DNA of 64,000 nucleotides, taken from Amycolatopsis nigrescens CSC17Ta-90 (GTDB taxonomy: Bacteria; Actinomycetota; Actinomycetes; Mycobacteriales; Pseudonocardiaceae). Position 1 is the stretch's first letter, and each line of letters starts with the position of its first letter. Shown one piece after another: positions 51,403 through 59,287 of this stretch. Made by a program: the position numbers and the translations under genes. The notes under the pieces are model-generated. The model searched no databases. It was not told the origin of the DNA and was given only the letters and a program-made list of their open reading frames with translations. The DNA lies in contig NZ_ARVW01000001.1 in assembly GCF_000384315.1 (NCBI RefSeq), forward strand, positions 1,559,746 to 1,623,745. The letters are read 5' to 3'.

Positions 51403-52179
51403 TCAGACCGCGGTGTTGGCCAGCCAGTGGTCCAGCAGCGCATGGTCCCCGGTGATCCCGATCCGGCCGTCACCGACGGCGAGCCGCCTGGTGAAAATCA
51501 GCAGCAGGTCCGATACCTGCCCGGACACCACCACGTCTCCGCCCGTCGTCCCGCGTTCCCAGACCGGGCCGCCGGGGGTGCGGGTGACCAGCCAGCCCGG
51601 CTGGTCCGTTTCCCGTGGCAGCAGCAGGATTTTCTCGCCGCGGCCACGCAGCTTCACCAGTCCTGGCTTGAGCGCCGTCATGCCCGGTGCGGACAGCAGC
51701 TCCAGTCCTTCGGTGATCGCGTCGGCCGCGAGGTCCGGGGCGATCGCGAACGCGGTGTGCGTGGTGAGCGCCGCGTCGACGAGATGGACCGAGGTTTCGT
51801 GCAGCATTCGGCGCAGCCAGAAAGCGGCGGGCAGCGGGCCGAGAAAGGTCCACACCGTAGTCGCAGCACCAGTCGCAGCACCGGCCTGCCGCACCGCGTC
51901 CACCAGTTCGTCCGCACCGGCGCGCAACCATTCCGGCCACCGCGCCGGATCGCCGGAATCGGCTTCCAACGGATCCGGCACGGGCGCGGCCTCGCCGGCT
52001 CGCACCCGGTCCGCCGCCCACCGGTGCGCCTGGCCGATATGCCCGACCAGATCGCGCAGCAGCCATTCCGGGCAGGTGGGCACGCGCAGTCCCGGGTCCG
52101 CGCCGCGCACAGTTTCGGCGAAAGCGCCGGTTTGTTCCCGCAGCCCGTCCGTCAGCCGCCCGAAGTCGAGTGTCCGCAT
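51403..52179 (-). CDS. Maleylpyruvate isomerase/DinB-fold family protein
   Basis: 258 residues from ATG 52179 (AAGGA eight bases upstream). VPTCPEWLLRDLVGHIGQAHRWAADRV holds the first metal-type His, and LRRMLHETSVHLVDAAL the second pair. The C-terminal 110 residues are the usual MDMPI-C/SCP-like domain. Similar in layout to 40468-41301. Family members use mycothiol as thiol donor; the substrate here is unknown. Confidence 0.85.
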   Translation of the reverse strand: MRTLDFGRLTDGLREQTGAFAETVRGADPGLRVPTCPEWLLRDLVGHIGQAHRWAADRVRAGEAAPVPDPLEADSGDPARWPEWLRAGADELVDAVRQAGAATGAATTVWTFLGPLPAAFWLRRMLHETSVHLVDAALTTHTAFAIAPDLAADAITEGLELLSAPGMTALKPGLVKLRGRGEKILLLPRETDQPGWLVTRTPGGPVWERGTTGGDVVVSGQVSDLLLIFTRRLAVGDGRIGITGDHALLDHWLANTAV

Positions 52180-52280
52180 ATTCGCCGTCCTTTTCCCTGG
52201 TCCGGCCTGCACCGTAGAAGCTCCATCCGGCTGGAGATTCCACCGAATGTGACCGAGGGCACAACGAACGGCGACCCGCG

Positions 52281-52688
52281 TCAGCTCACCTTCTTGCTCA
52301 CTGCCTTCTTCTTCGGCGCGCGCTTGGCGGCCGTCTTCTTCGCGGCGACGGGCTTGCGCTGAGCATCGTCGAACGCGGCCACCACCTCGGCCGCGATCCG
52401 GCCGCGCTCGGCCAGCTGGTAACCGTTGGCATTCGCCCAGACCCGGATTTCCCGGTTGCGGTCGCGCTGACCGGGATCGGCGGGCTTGCTGCCGGCGCCG
52501 CGGATCTTCCGGCCGCCGGTGCGACGCCCGGCGGCCACGTATTTGGCCAGCTCGTCGCGAAGCTCGGCGGCATTGCCGTCGGACAGGTCGATCTCGTAGT
52601 GCACACCGTCCAAAGTGAACGGGACGGTCTGGCTGGCCACACTGCCGTCGAGATCGTCGAGCATTTCCACACGTACCTGTTGCGCCAT
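52281..52688 (-). CDS. lsr2: Lsr2 nucleoid protein
   Basis: 135 residues from ATG 52688. N-terminal dimer domain: MAQQVRVEMLDDLDGS, TVPFTLDGVHYEIDLS, AELRDELAKYVAAGRRTG. C-terminal DNA-binding domain: REIRVWANANGYQLAERGRIAAEVVAAF, with RGR as the minor-groove clamp. The tail after residue 113 is Lys/Ala-rich, longer and more basic than in mycobacterial Lsr2. Lsr2 silences AT-rich and horizontally acquired DNA in actinomycetes. Genomes of this group usually have several paralogues. Confidence 0.93.
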   Translation of the reverse strand: MAQQVRVEMLDDLDGSVASQTVPFTLDGVHYEIDLSDGNAAELRDELAKYVAAGRRTGGRKIRGAGSKPADPGQRDRNREIRVWANANGYQLAERGRIAAEVVAAFDDAQRKPVAAKKTAAKRAPKKKAVSKKVS

Positions 52689-52855
52689 GAGCAATGAATC
52701 CTTTGAACGATGTGCAAGCTATGGATCTTCGCGAGACCGCGTAGACCCTAGCCGTACACTACGCCGCGCCGCCACCGCATACCCAGGCCGGAATCGGTGC
52801 CATTCCCGCCGGCACCTTCACGCGGTCGGAAAGTATTGCCCCACGGCCGTTCCGG

Positions 52856-53485
52856 TCACGACCTCGGCGCGGTCGCCCGTTCGAAAAGGGCGGCCAGTTC
52901 GCCGGCGTAGGTGTCCAGATCCAGCGACGGGTCGGCGGCATAGGCTTCGGCGGCGCCATCGATACCGTGCGCGATGGTCCGCGCCACGATTTCCGGGGCG
53001 AACTCGCCGAATGCCCCTTCGCGCTGCCCCTGCCGGAGTATCCGTTCGAACTTTCCGACCAGGAAACCTTCCAGCAGCGCCCCGGAGACCGCCCAGCCTT
53101 CCGGATCGCTCGCATTGGCGGCGACCTCGCGCAGCACCCGGACGCACTCCGGGCAGTCACGGAGGAATGCGACCTCGGTCTCGATGAGCGCGCGCAGCAT
53201 CTCGACGCGATCGCTGGTGCCCGCCGCGCGTTCCTCCAGGAACTTCTCCTTGATGCCGAGCACGGCGGTCACCACCCCCTGGATCAGCCCGGCCTTGGTG
53301 CCGAAGTGGTAGCCGATGATCCGGGTGCTGCTCAGTCCCGCCCTTTCCTTGATGCGGGCGAACGACGCCTTGCGATAACCGAGTTCGGCGATCGTCGCGA
53401 TCGTGGCGGAAATGATCTGCGCGCGCCGGGCGGCCTCGGTGACGCTCAGGCCCAGCTCGGGCTGAAGATCCACCTCTACCTGCAT
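52856..53485 (-). CDS. TetR-family regulator
   Basis: 209 residues from ATG 53485. The HTH runs AQIISATIATIAELGYRKASFARIKERAGLSSTRIIGYHFGTKAGLI (read in parts). The C-terminal domain has LIETEVAFLRDCPECVRVL, with a CPEC pair. A palindrome, GTTA-AAAG-TAAC, lies three bases upstream of the start. It stands 40 bp from another TetR gene on the same strand. Targets not evident. Confidence 0.9.
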   Translation of the reverse strand: MQVEVDLQPELGLSVTEAARRAQIISATIATIAELGYRKASFARIKERAGLSSTRIIGYHFGTKAGLIQGVVTAVLGIKEKFLEERAAGTSDRVEMLRALIETEVAFLRDCPECVRVLREVAANASDPEGWAVSGALLEGFLVGKFERILRQGQREGAFGEFAPEIVARTIAHGIDGAAEAYAADPSLDLDTYAGELAALFERATAPRS

Positions 53486-53487
53486 GA

Positions 53488-53499
53488 GTTAAAAGTAAC
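53488..53499. promoter_or_regulatory. Candidate TetR operator
   Basis: GTTA-AAAG-TAAC, a perfect palindrome immediately before the start of the TetR gene. AGTAAC recurs 12 bp further (53506-53511), so a second half-site is present. Confidence 0.45.
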
Positions 53500-53525
53500 C
53501 CATCCGAGTAACACTGGCAAGCGGG

Positions 53526-54110
53526 CTAAGCATCCGTGCCAACCGGAACGGACATCGCCGAGACAATGAGGTCGATGATGTCCTTCCGCAGCACCGGAAG
53601 ATCGATTCTTTCCTGTTCCACCGCGATGAGCACCCGTTCGTTGACGGCAGCGATCACGGCCTGCCGCAGTTCGAGGCTGGGCCGGACGCCCGGCCTGGTG
53701 AGGGTGGCGGCCCATTGCCGGTAGGCGCGCCGACGCAGCGCCAGCGCCCTTGGCCCGGCACCGGCGATCTCGATCAGGATCACCTTGCTGACGGCCGGAT
53801 CCGCGGTGATGCCGGCGAGATAGGCGTCGACAACGGCGCACACGTTGTCCTCCCAGGTCCGCCGCCTGTCGATCGCACTGGCGACCTGGCGCAGCACCCG
53901 CACCGAAGCCGCCTCGTAGGCGGCCAGCAGGCACTCCTCCTTGTTCGCGAACTGCTCGTAGAACGTCCGCCGCGATACCTTGGCCTCCTCCACGATGTCA
54001 CCCACCGTGGCCTCCGGATATCCCTTGCGCGCCGCCGCCCGTAGCACACCCGCGAGCAAACGGCGCCGATGGCGCTCTTCGGAAGTTACGAAATCCTCTG
54101 CGCTCGTCAT
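53526..54110 (-). CDS. TetR-family regulator
   Basis: 194 residues from ATG 54110. HTH: LLAGVLRAAARKGYPEATVGDIVEEAKVSRRTFYEQFANKEECLL (read in parts). The ligand domain is of the common actinomycete type with an Asp/Arg-rich middle. The gap 54111-54303 upstream (193 bp) contains CTACG at 54131 and CGTAG at 54148, a weak inverted repeat that might be its site, and no gene. Confidence 0.9.
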   Translation of the reverse strand: MTSAEDFVTSEERHRRRLLAGVLRAAARKGYPEATVGDIVEEAKVSRRTFYEQFANKEECLLAAYEAASVRVLRQVASAIDRRRTWEDNVCAVVDAYLAGITADPAVSKVILIEIAGAGPRALALRRRAYRQWAATLTRPGVRPSLELRQAVIAAVNERVLIAVEQERIDLPVLRKDIIDLIVSAMSVPVGTDA

Positions 54111-54303
54111 GGAACTCCAGAATATCCGTGCTACGGGAATCTATTGTCGTAGAAGGCTTATCGCGCAACGGAAAGGGACGGTAAGGTGTCTCGCACCACC
54201 CCGTCAATCACCCCATCAGTATTGTCATGTCGCTGAGCGGCCACGCCCTTTTCGTGCGTTCCCGGGAGACGAAAAAGGGACTCTTCCACTGGGCCGCGCG
54301 CAA

Positions 54304-55317
54304 CTAGACGGCGTAGCTCGCCAGCCCGGTCGGCGAGAGCACCCCGCGGAACAGGGCAAGCGCCTCCGCCCGTTCGTGCTCCGGGCAGCCGCCGTCCTGC
54401 GCTGACGGCACCGATGGCACTGACAGCACTGCGTGCGCGGCCGGTACGACCAGGTCCTCCAGCGCGCGGGTGCAGCGGAAGTAGGCCAGCCGGGCGGGGT
54501 CCACGTCCACCGGCCCGTACCCGTCGAAGAACCAGGACCGCTCACGCGGGCCCACCGGGGCGAAGGCGAGCACCCCGCCGATCACGAACATCAGGTCGAG
54601 TTCACGCGGGGCGAGCACCGCGTCGTCCCAGTCGATCAGCCAGACCTGCCCGTCCCGGTGGACCAGCACGTTGCCGAGATGCGGGTCCCCGTGGCAGAGC
54701 ACGTCCGCCGCGGGCTTGGCACGCAGCTCCCGACCGAGCTCGCCGGCCCGCTCGACGAGTGCCGAGACGAGACCGGCCGCGGCACGCCACTCCTCCGCGG
54801 CGGCACGAGCGAGCGGATCGGCCGGGACGCCAGCGCGCAACCGGGAGTCGAGGGCACGCACCTCGGAGACCCAGCGCCGATGAGCCGTGTACGCCGTTCG
54901 CGGCAGGGCCTCCACCATCGGGCCGCTCGGCGCGGTGGCGTGCGCACTGGCCAGCAGCGCGCCGTAGCGCGTCCACTGCCGCGCGGTCATCCCGCCGTTC
55001 AGCGCGCCCACGTCCGACACCCAGGGCACCAGGGAAAGCCGGCGGCCCCGCCGTTCGCTCCACGGCTTGCCGAGCCGGGTCGGTACCGGGGCGACGACGC
55101 CGGGCACCCCGCGCGCCGCGAGACCGGCGGGCACGAGCAGCCCGGCCGGAGTGCCGCCCCCGCTCCGCTTGACCGCGTACCGGGCGTCACCGGAGACCCC
55201 GTGCCAGACCGCCGCGTCCACATCCGCGCCGTGGCGCACCCGGTCGAGTGCGGTGAGCTCGACCGCGAAGTCCTCCCGCACCCACTCGCGCAGCCGGTGC
55301 TCGCCGACGTCGTCCAT
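54304..55317 (-). CDS. Aminoglycoside/choline-kinase-fold phosphotransferase
   Basis: 337 residues from ATG 55317. The catalytic loop is VLCHGDPHLGNVLVH and the metal-binding motif is WLIDWDDAVLAPRELDLMF (IDWDD). This is the APH fold, here closest in look to the APH(9)/spectinomycin-type subgroup, but the nucleotide-binding front end is divergent. It could phosphorylate an antibiotic, a sugar or a metabolite. No transport or resistance partner is near. Confidence 0.85.
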   Translation of the reverse strand: MDDVGEHRLREWVREDFAVELTALDRVRHGADVDAAVWHGVSGDARYAVKRSGGGTPAGLLVPAGLAARGVPGVVAPVPTRLGKPWSERRGRRLSLVPWVSDVGALNGGMTARQWTRYGALLASAHATAPSGPMVEALPRTAYTAHRRWVSEVRALDSRLRAGVPADPLARAAAEEWRAAAGLVSALVERAGELGRELRAKPAADVLCHGDPHLGNVLVHRDGQVWLIDWDDAVLAPRELDLMFVIGGVLAFAPVGPRERSWFFDGYGPVDVDPARLAYFRCTRALEDLVVPAAHAVLSVPSVPSAQDGGCPEHERAEALALFRGVLSPTGLASYAV

Positions 55318-55350
55318 ACCGGACAGCGTCGCCGCCGAAGCCGCGCGCTG

Positions 55351-57882
55351 TCACCCGAATTTCGCCTCAGCCTCTCCGGCCACCGGATCCGCGACGGTCC
55401 AGCTGTGCCGGCCGTGCCGGACACCGACGGTCTCCCCGCCGGGGAGGTGCACCGTGGCGCGGGTGCCCGGCGGCAGCTCGACGTCCAGGGTGAACCGGCC
55501 GTCGTCCCGCCGCCAGGCCACCGAGGCGTCACCGTAGGGCGTGCTGTGCCGGGCCGACGCGTGGGTGAGTGCCGCGTCCGGGACCGGCTTGACGGTGATC
55601 TCGCGGTAGCCAGGGGCCGCCGGGGCGAGACCGGCCAGGGTGCGGTGCATCCAGTCCGCGACCGCGCCGAGCGCGTAGTGGTTGAACGAGTTCATCTCGC
55701 CGGGGTTGATCGAACCGTCGGGCAGCATGCTGTCCCACCGCTCCCAGACGGTGGTGGCGCCCATGGTGACCGGGTACAGCCACGACGGGCAGCTTTTCTC
55801 CAGGAGGAGCCGGTAGGCCAGGTCGGGGTAGCCGGAGGAGCACAGCGCGTCGGTGACCAGCGGGGTCCCGACGAACCCGGTGGAGATGCGGAACTCGTTG
55901 GCGCGCACCAGCTCCGCCAGCCGGCCGGCGGCGTGCGCGCGCTGCTCGCCGGTGGGCAGCAGCGCCCATTCCAGTGCGAGCGCGTAGACGGTGGGCGCGT
56001 CGCTGAGGATCCGCCCGGCACCGGTGACGTAATGCCGGGCGAAGGCCGCCCTCGTCCTGGCGGCCAGCTTCGCGTATTCCCCGGGGTCCCGGCCCAGCAC
56101 GCGGGCGGCATCGGCGACGATCTCCGCCGAGCGCACCAGGTAGGCGGTGGCCACCACGTCGGGATCGGCCTTGGCCGCGAACGGGTTGTCCGGCGGCGCG
56201 TCCGGGTCGAGCCAGTCGCCGAACTGGAACCCGCCCGCCCAGACCCCGTCGGTGGTCAGGCCGGCGATCTTGTCCACCCAGCCGCGCATGCTGTCGAACT
56301 GCCGTTCCAGAATCCCGACGTCGCCGAAGCGCTGGTAGAGCACCCACGGCACCACGGTCGCCGCGTCGCCCCACGCCGTCGCCGCCGGGGAGCCTTCGGC
56401 GAGCACGTCCGGGATCACGAACGGCACGGCACCGTCGTGGTGCTGCTCGGCGGCGAGGTCGGCGAGCCAGGTGCTCAGGAATCCGGCGGTGTCGAACAGG
56501 AAGGTCGCGGTGGGTGCGAAGACCTGGATGTCGCCGGTCCAGCCCAGCCGCTCGTCACGCTGCGGGCAGTCGGTGGGCACGTCGGCGAAGTTGCCGCGCA
56601 TCCCCCAGACCACGTTGCGGTGGAACCGCTCCAGGTCCGGGTCGGAGCAGCCGAACCAGCCGGTGCGGCGCAGGTCGGTGCCGATCACCACGGCATCGAG
56701 GTCTTCGGCGCTCACCTCGGCCCCGGTGACTTCCGCGTACCGGAAACCGTGGAAGGTCAGTGCCGGCTCCAACGTCACCTCCGCCGCATCGGCCAGCACG
56801 TAGGTGTCGGTGGCCTTCGCCGAACGCAACGGGCGCACCCCCAGCTCACCGTGCTCCAGGACCTCGGCGTGCCGGACGGTGACCTCCGTGCCGGCCAGCG
56901 CGTTCCGCAGGCGCAGCCGGACCCGGCCGACCAGGTTCTGCCCGAAATCCACCAGCGTCTTCCCTGACGGCGACCGCCACACCTCGACCGCGGGCAGCAC
57001 CTCGGTCACCCGCACCGGCGGGCCTTCCGGTGCGACCAGCCGCCCCAGGTCTGCTTCGACCACCTCGACAGTGTCTATTGTGGACTTAGCTGGTCGAAAA
57101 TCGGTGTGCTGGCCGTCGTACAGGTCGTCGGCGAGAATGCCGCTGGCACGGGCGGTCCACAGCTCGTCGGTGCCGATGACGTCCACCGACCCGTCCTGGT
57201 AACCGACTTCGAGCTGCGCCAGCAACGCCAGCCGCTCGCCGTAGAACGCCCGTTTGCCGATCCAGGCCAGGCGGCCGCGGAACCAGCCGTTGCCGAGCAG
57301 CACGTCGAGCGTGTTCTCGCCCTCCCGCAGCAGTGCGGTGACGTCGTGCGTCTGGTAGCGCAGCCGGTGCTGGTAGGCAGTCCAGCCGGGGGCGAGCACC
57401 TCGTCCCCGACCGGGGCGCCGTTCATCGTCGCCGTGTAGACGCCATGCGCGGTCACGTACAGCCGCGCCCAGGCGATCCCCGGCCGCAGCGTCACCGTGC
57501 GGCTCAGGATCGGTGCCGGCGCGTCGATCGCGCCGAGGGTGACCGGGCTGATGAACCGCGCCGCCCAGTCCTCCGCCGCCAGCAGGCCGGTCTCCACAGT
57601 GGACGGTTCGCTCCAGTCCGACCACCGGTCGCCCGAAGCCACCCGCACGCGCAGAGCGGCCAGGGTCCGGGAGCGCAGCGGCGCGAACGGCCACGGCACC
57701 AGCACCTGCTCGGCGGAGTCGACGCGCACCACCGTGCCGTCGAGGTCCAGTTCGTAGGCGGTCTGCGCCCAGTCCGGGTCGGTCGTGTCCACCTGCCAGG
57801 ACAGCCGCGGGCTCGCGGTGCCGATGCCCAGGGTGGAATCCGCGGCGTCGAGGTGCTCGAAACGAACCGGGCGCACGATCAA
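55351..57882 (-). CDS. GH78 alpha-L-rhamnosidase
   Basis: 843 residues from a TTG at 57882, chosen for AGAAGGAG six bases upstream (GTG two codons later also possible). Typical bacterial rhamnosidase layout: N-terminal Ig/beta domains (TASPRLSWQVDTTDPDWAQTAYEL; APILSRTVTLRPGIAWARLYVTAHGVYTATMNG), then the (alpha/alpha)6 barrel with FADVPTDCPQRDERLGWTGD, which carries the catalytic Asp/Glu cluster, and WERWDSMLPDGSINPGEMNSFNHYALGAVADWMH. No signal peptide: cytoplasmic. It is the last gene of the rhamnoside operon, 15 bp after the isomerase-like gene. Confidence 0.93.
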   Translation of the reverse strand: MIVRPVRFEHLDAADSTLGIGTASPRLSWQVDTTDPDWAQTAYELDLDGTVVRVDSAEQVLVPWPFAPLRSRTLAALRVRVASGDRWSDWSEPSTVETGLLAAEDWAARFISPVTLGAIDAPAPILSRTVTLRPGIAWARLYVTAHGVYTATMNGAPVGDEVLAPGWTAYQHRLRYQTHDVTALLREGENTLDVLLGNGWFRGRLAWIGKRAFYGERLALLAQLEVGYQDGSVDVIGTDELWTARASGILADDLYDGQHTDFRPAKSTIDTVEVVEADLGRLVAPEGPPVRVTEVLPAVEVWRSPSGKTLVDFGQNLVGRVRLRLRNALAGTEVTVRHAEVLEHGELGVRPLRSAKATDTYVLADAAEVTLEPALTFHGFRYAEVTGAEVSAEDLDAVVIGTDLRRTGWFGCSDPDLERFHRNVVWGMRGNFADVPTDCPQRDERLGWTGDIQVFAPTATFLFDTAGFLSTWLADLAAEQHHDGAVPFVIPDVLAEGSPAATAWGDAATVVPWVLYQRFGDVGILERQFDSMRGWVDKIAGLTTDGVWAGGFQFGDWLDPDAPPDNPFAAKADPDVVATAYLVRSAEIVADAARVLGRDPGEYAKLAARTRAAFARHYVTGAGRILSDAPTVYALALEWALLPTGEQRAHAAGRLAELVRANEFRISTGFVGTPLVTDALCSSGYPDLAYRLLLEKSCPSWLYPVTMGATTVWERWDSMLPDGSINPGEMNSFNHYALGAVADWMHRTLAGLAPAAPGYREITVKPVPDAALTHASARHSTPYGDASVAWRRDDGRFTLDVELPPGTRATVHLPGGETVGVRHGRHSWTVADPVAGEAEAKFG

Positions 57883-57897
57883 CGGATGCTCCTTCTG

Positions 57898-59286
57898 CTA
57901 GACGGCGACCAGTTCGAGGCCGCAGAGGTCGGCGACGGCCAGCAGCTCGGCCCGGCGGTGCCCGGTGCCCAGCGTCCAGTGGTGCCCGATGCCGGACATG
58001 CTCCACGCGTCGGTCCACTCGCCGGGGTGGCGGCCGAAGTCGACGCGCGAGGTGGTGTTCCCGATCCGCAGCAACGGCCCGTCCACCACGGTGCCTTCCG
58101 ACGCCACGAACTGGAACGAACCGTCCGGCTCCTGGCCGAGCCCGAACGCGGTGACCGGGCCGTGCTTGACGTCGAACTCCACGGACACGCCCCAGCCGCG
58201 CTTCCCGTGGTACACGCCGAGCCCGCGCAGGGTCGGCCGCCGGTCGCTGATGGCGAGGTGCGCGGGGCCGTCGTGGCCCATCTCGACCACGTTGTCCCGG
58301 AAGTTCAGCGCCTGCAGCTCGGTGAACGAGCCGCCGGCACCGAGCTGGTCCATGATCAGCATGGCCAGCGAGGTCCGCAGCTCGTACTCGCCGGCGGCCG
58401 GGATGCCGCGCGCGGTGAGCAGGGACGCGCCGAGGATCAGCCCGGCGCCGAGGCGCTCGTGCGTCTCCCCGTTCAGCCCGCGGTGGTAGTAGGCGACGCT
58501 GTCCAGCCCGAAGTCGGCCACCAGCCGGTCCAGCGCCACCGACACCCGCGCGGCCCAGCGCAGGTCCTCGCCGGCCACGCTTTCGTCCACTGTGAACACT
58601 TCGCGCGCCTGAGCCACGCGCGCGTCCGTCTCGCCTTCGCCGACCTCTTCCACCCGCACCCGCAGGTCGTCGATCTCCAGTACCTCCACGTGCCCGCCGA
58701 ACGTCCTCGGCACCAGGGTGAGGTCGGTGGACACGTCGAGCATGCCCGGATACAGGTGCCCCATCAGCCCGTGCCGGCCGTGCCGCAGCTTCGCGCGCAC
58801 TCCGGCGGCACGGACCCAGCGGCCGACCTTCTCCCAGGCGGCGGGTTCCTCGAGATAGCCGCTGACACAACGCGCTTCGACCCCGCAGCGGCGGAACGCG
58901 TTGACCATCTCCGGCAGCGGGCATGCCCCGCAGTAGGCCAGCCAGGCGCCGGTGTCGAAGGTGGCGTGGTCCATGGCTTCGGTCGGCTGCAGGTTCAGCA
59001 GCAGCACGGGCGCGCCGCTGCGCTGCGCCACCGGCATCAGCATGTTCGAGGTCAGGTAGGTGGCCAGGAACGCCACGATGATGTCGCAGCCCGCCGCTCG
59101 CAGCCGTTCGGCGGCGCGGTCGCCCTCCTGCGGGTCCGCGATGAACCCGGCGTCGACCACCTCGCAGCCGAGTTCCCGCAGCCGCTCGGTGACCCGCTCG
59201 GCGGACCGTTTCAGCTGCGGCAACAGCTCCGGGAACTGCGGCCAGTAGGCGCCGAGACCGCCCGCGACGAGACCGACTCGTGTCAT
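57898..59286 (-). CDS. L-fucose/L-arabinose isomerase-like protein
   Basis: 462 residues from ATG 59286, one base after the GH106-like stop. GLVAGGLGAYWPQFPELLPQLKRSAERVTERL starts a Rossmann-like domain, and CDIIVAFLATYLTSNMLMPVAQRSGAPVLLLNLQP is the second family block; SVAYYHRGLNGETHE and GTGHRRAELLAVADLCG hold candidate metal ligands. This matches the fucose/arabinose isomerase superfamily rather than RhaA. It probably converts the sugar freed by the two hydrolases from aldose to ketose, but the substrate is not established. Confidence 0.85.
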   Translation of the reverse strand: MTRVGLVAGGLGAYWPQFPELLPQLKRSAERVTERLRELGCEVVDAGFIADPQEGDRAAERLRAAGCDIIVAFLATYLTSNMLMPVAQRSGAPVLLLNLQPTEAMDHATFDTGAWLAYCGACPLPEMVNAFRRCGVEARCVSGYLEEPAAWEKVGRWVRAAGVRAKLRHGRHGLMGHLYPGMLDVSTDLTLVPRTFGGHVEVLEIDDLRVRVEEVGEGETDARVAQAREVFTVDESVAGEDLRWAARVSVALDRLVADFGLDSVAYYHRGLNGETHERLGAGLILGASLLTARGIPAAGEYELRTSLAMLIMDQLGAGGSFTELQALNFRDNVVEMGHDGPAHLAISDRRPTLRGLGVYHGKRGWGVSVEFDVKHGPVTAFGLGQEPDGSFQFVASEGTVVDGPLLRIGNTTSRVDFGRHPGEWTDAWSMSGIGHHWTLGTGHRRAELLAVADLCGLELVAV

Positions 59287-59287
59287 C

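Noticed and set aside
54111..54303. A gene in the gap between the TetR and phosphotransferase genes
   Set aside because: No frame with suitable codon use or start was found; only a weak inverted repeat is visible.
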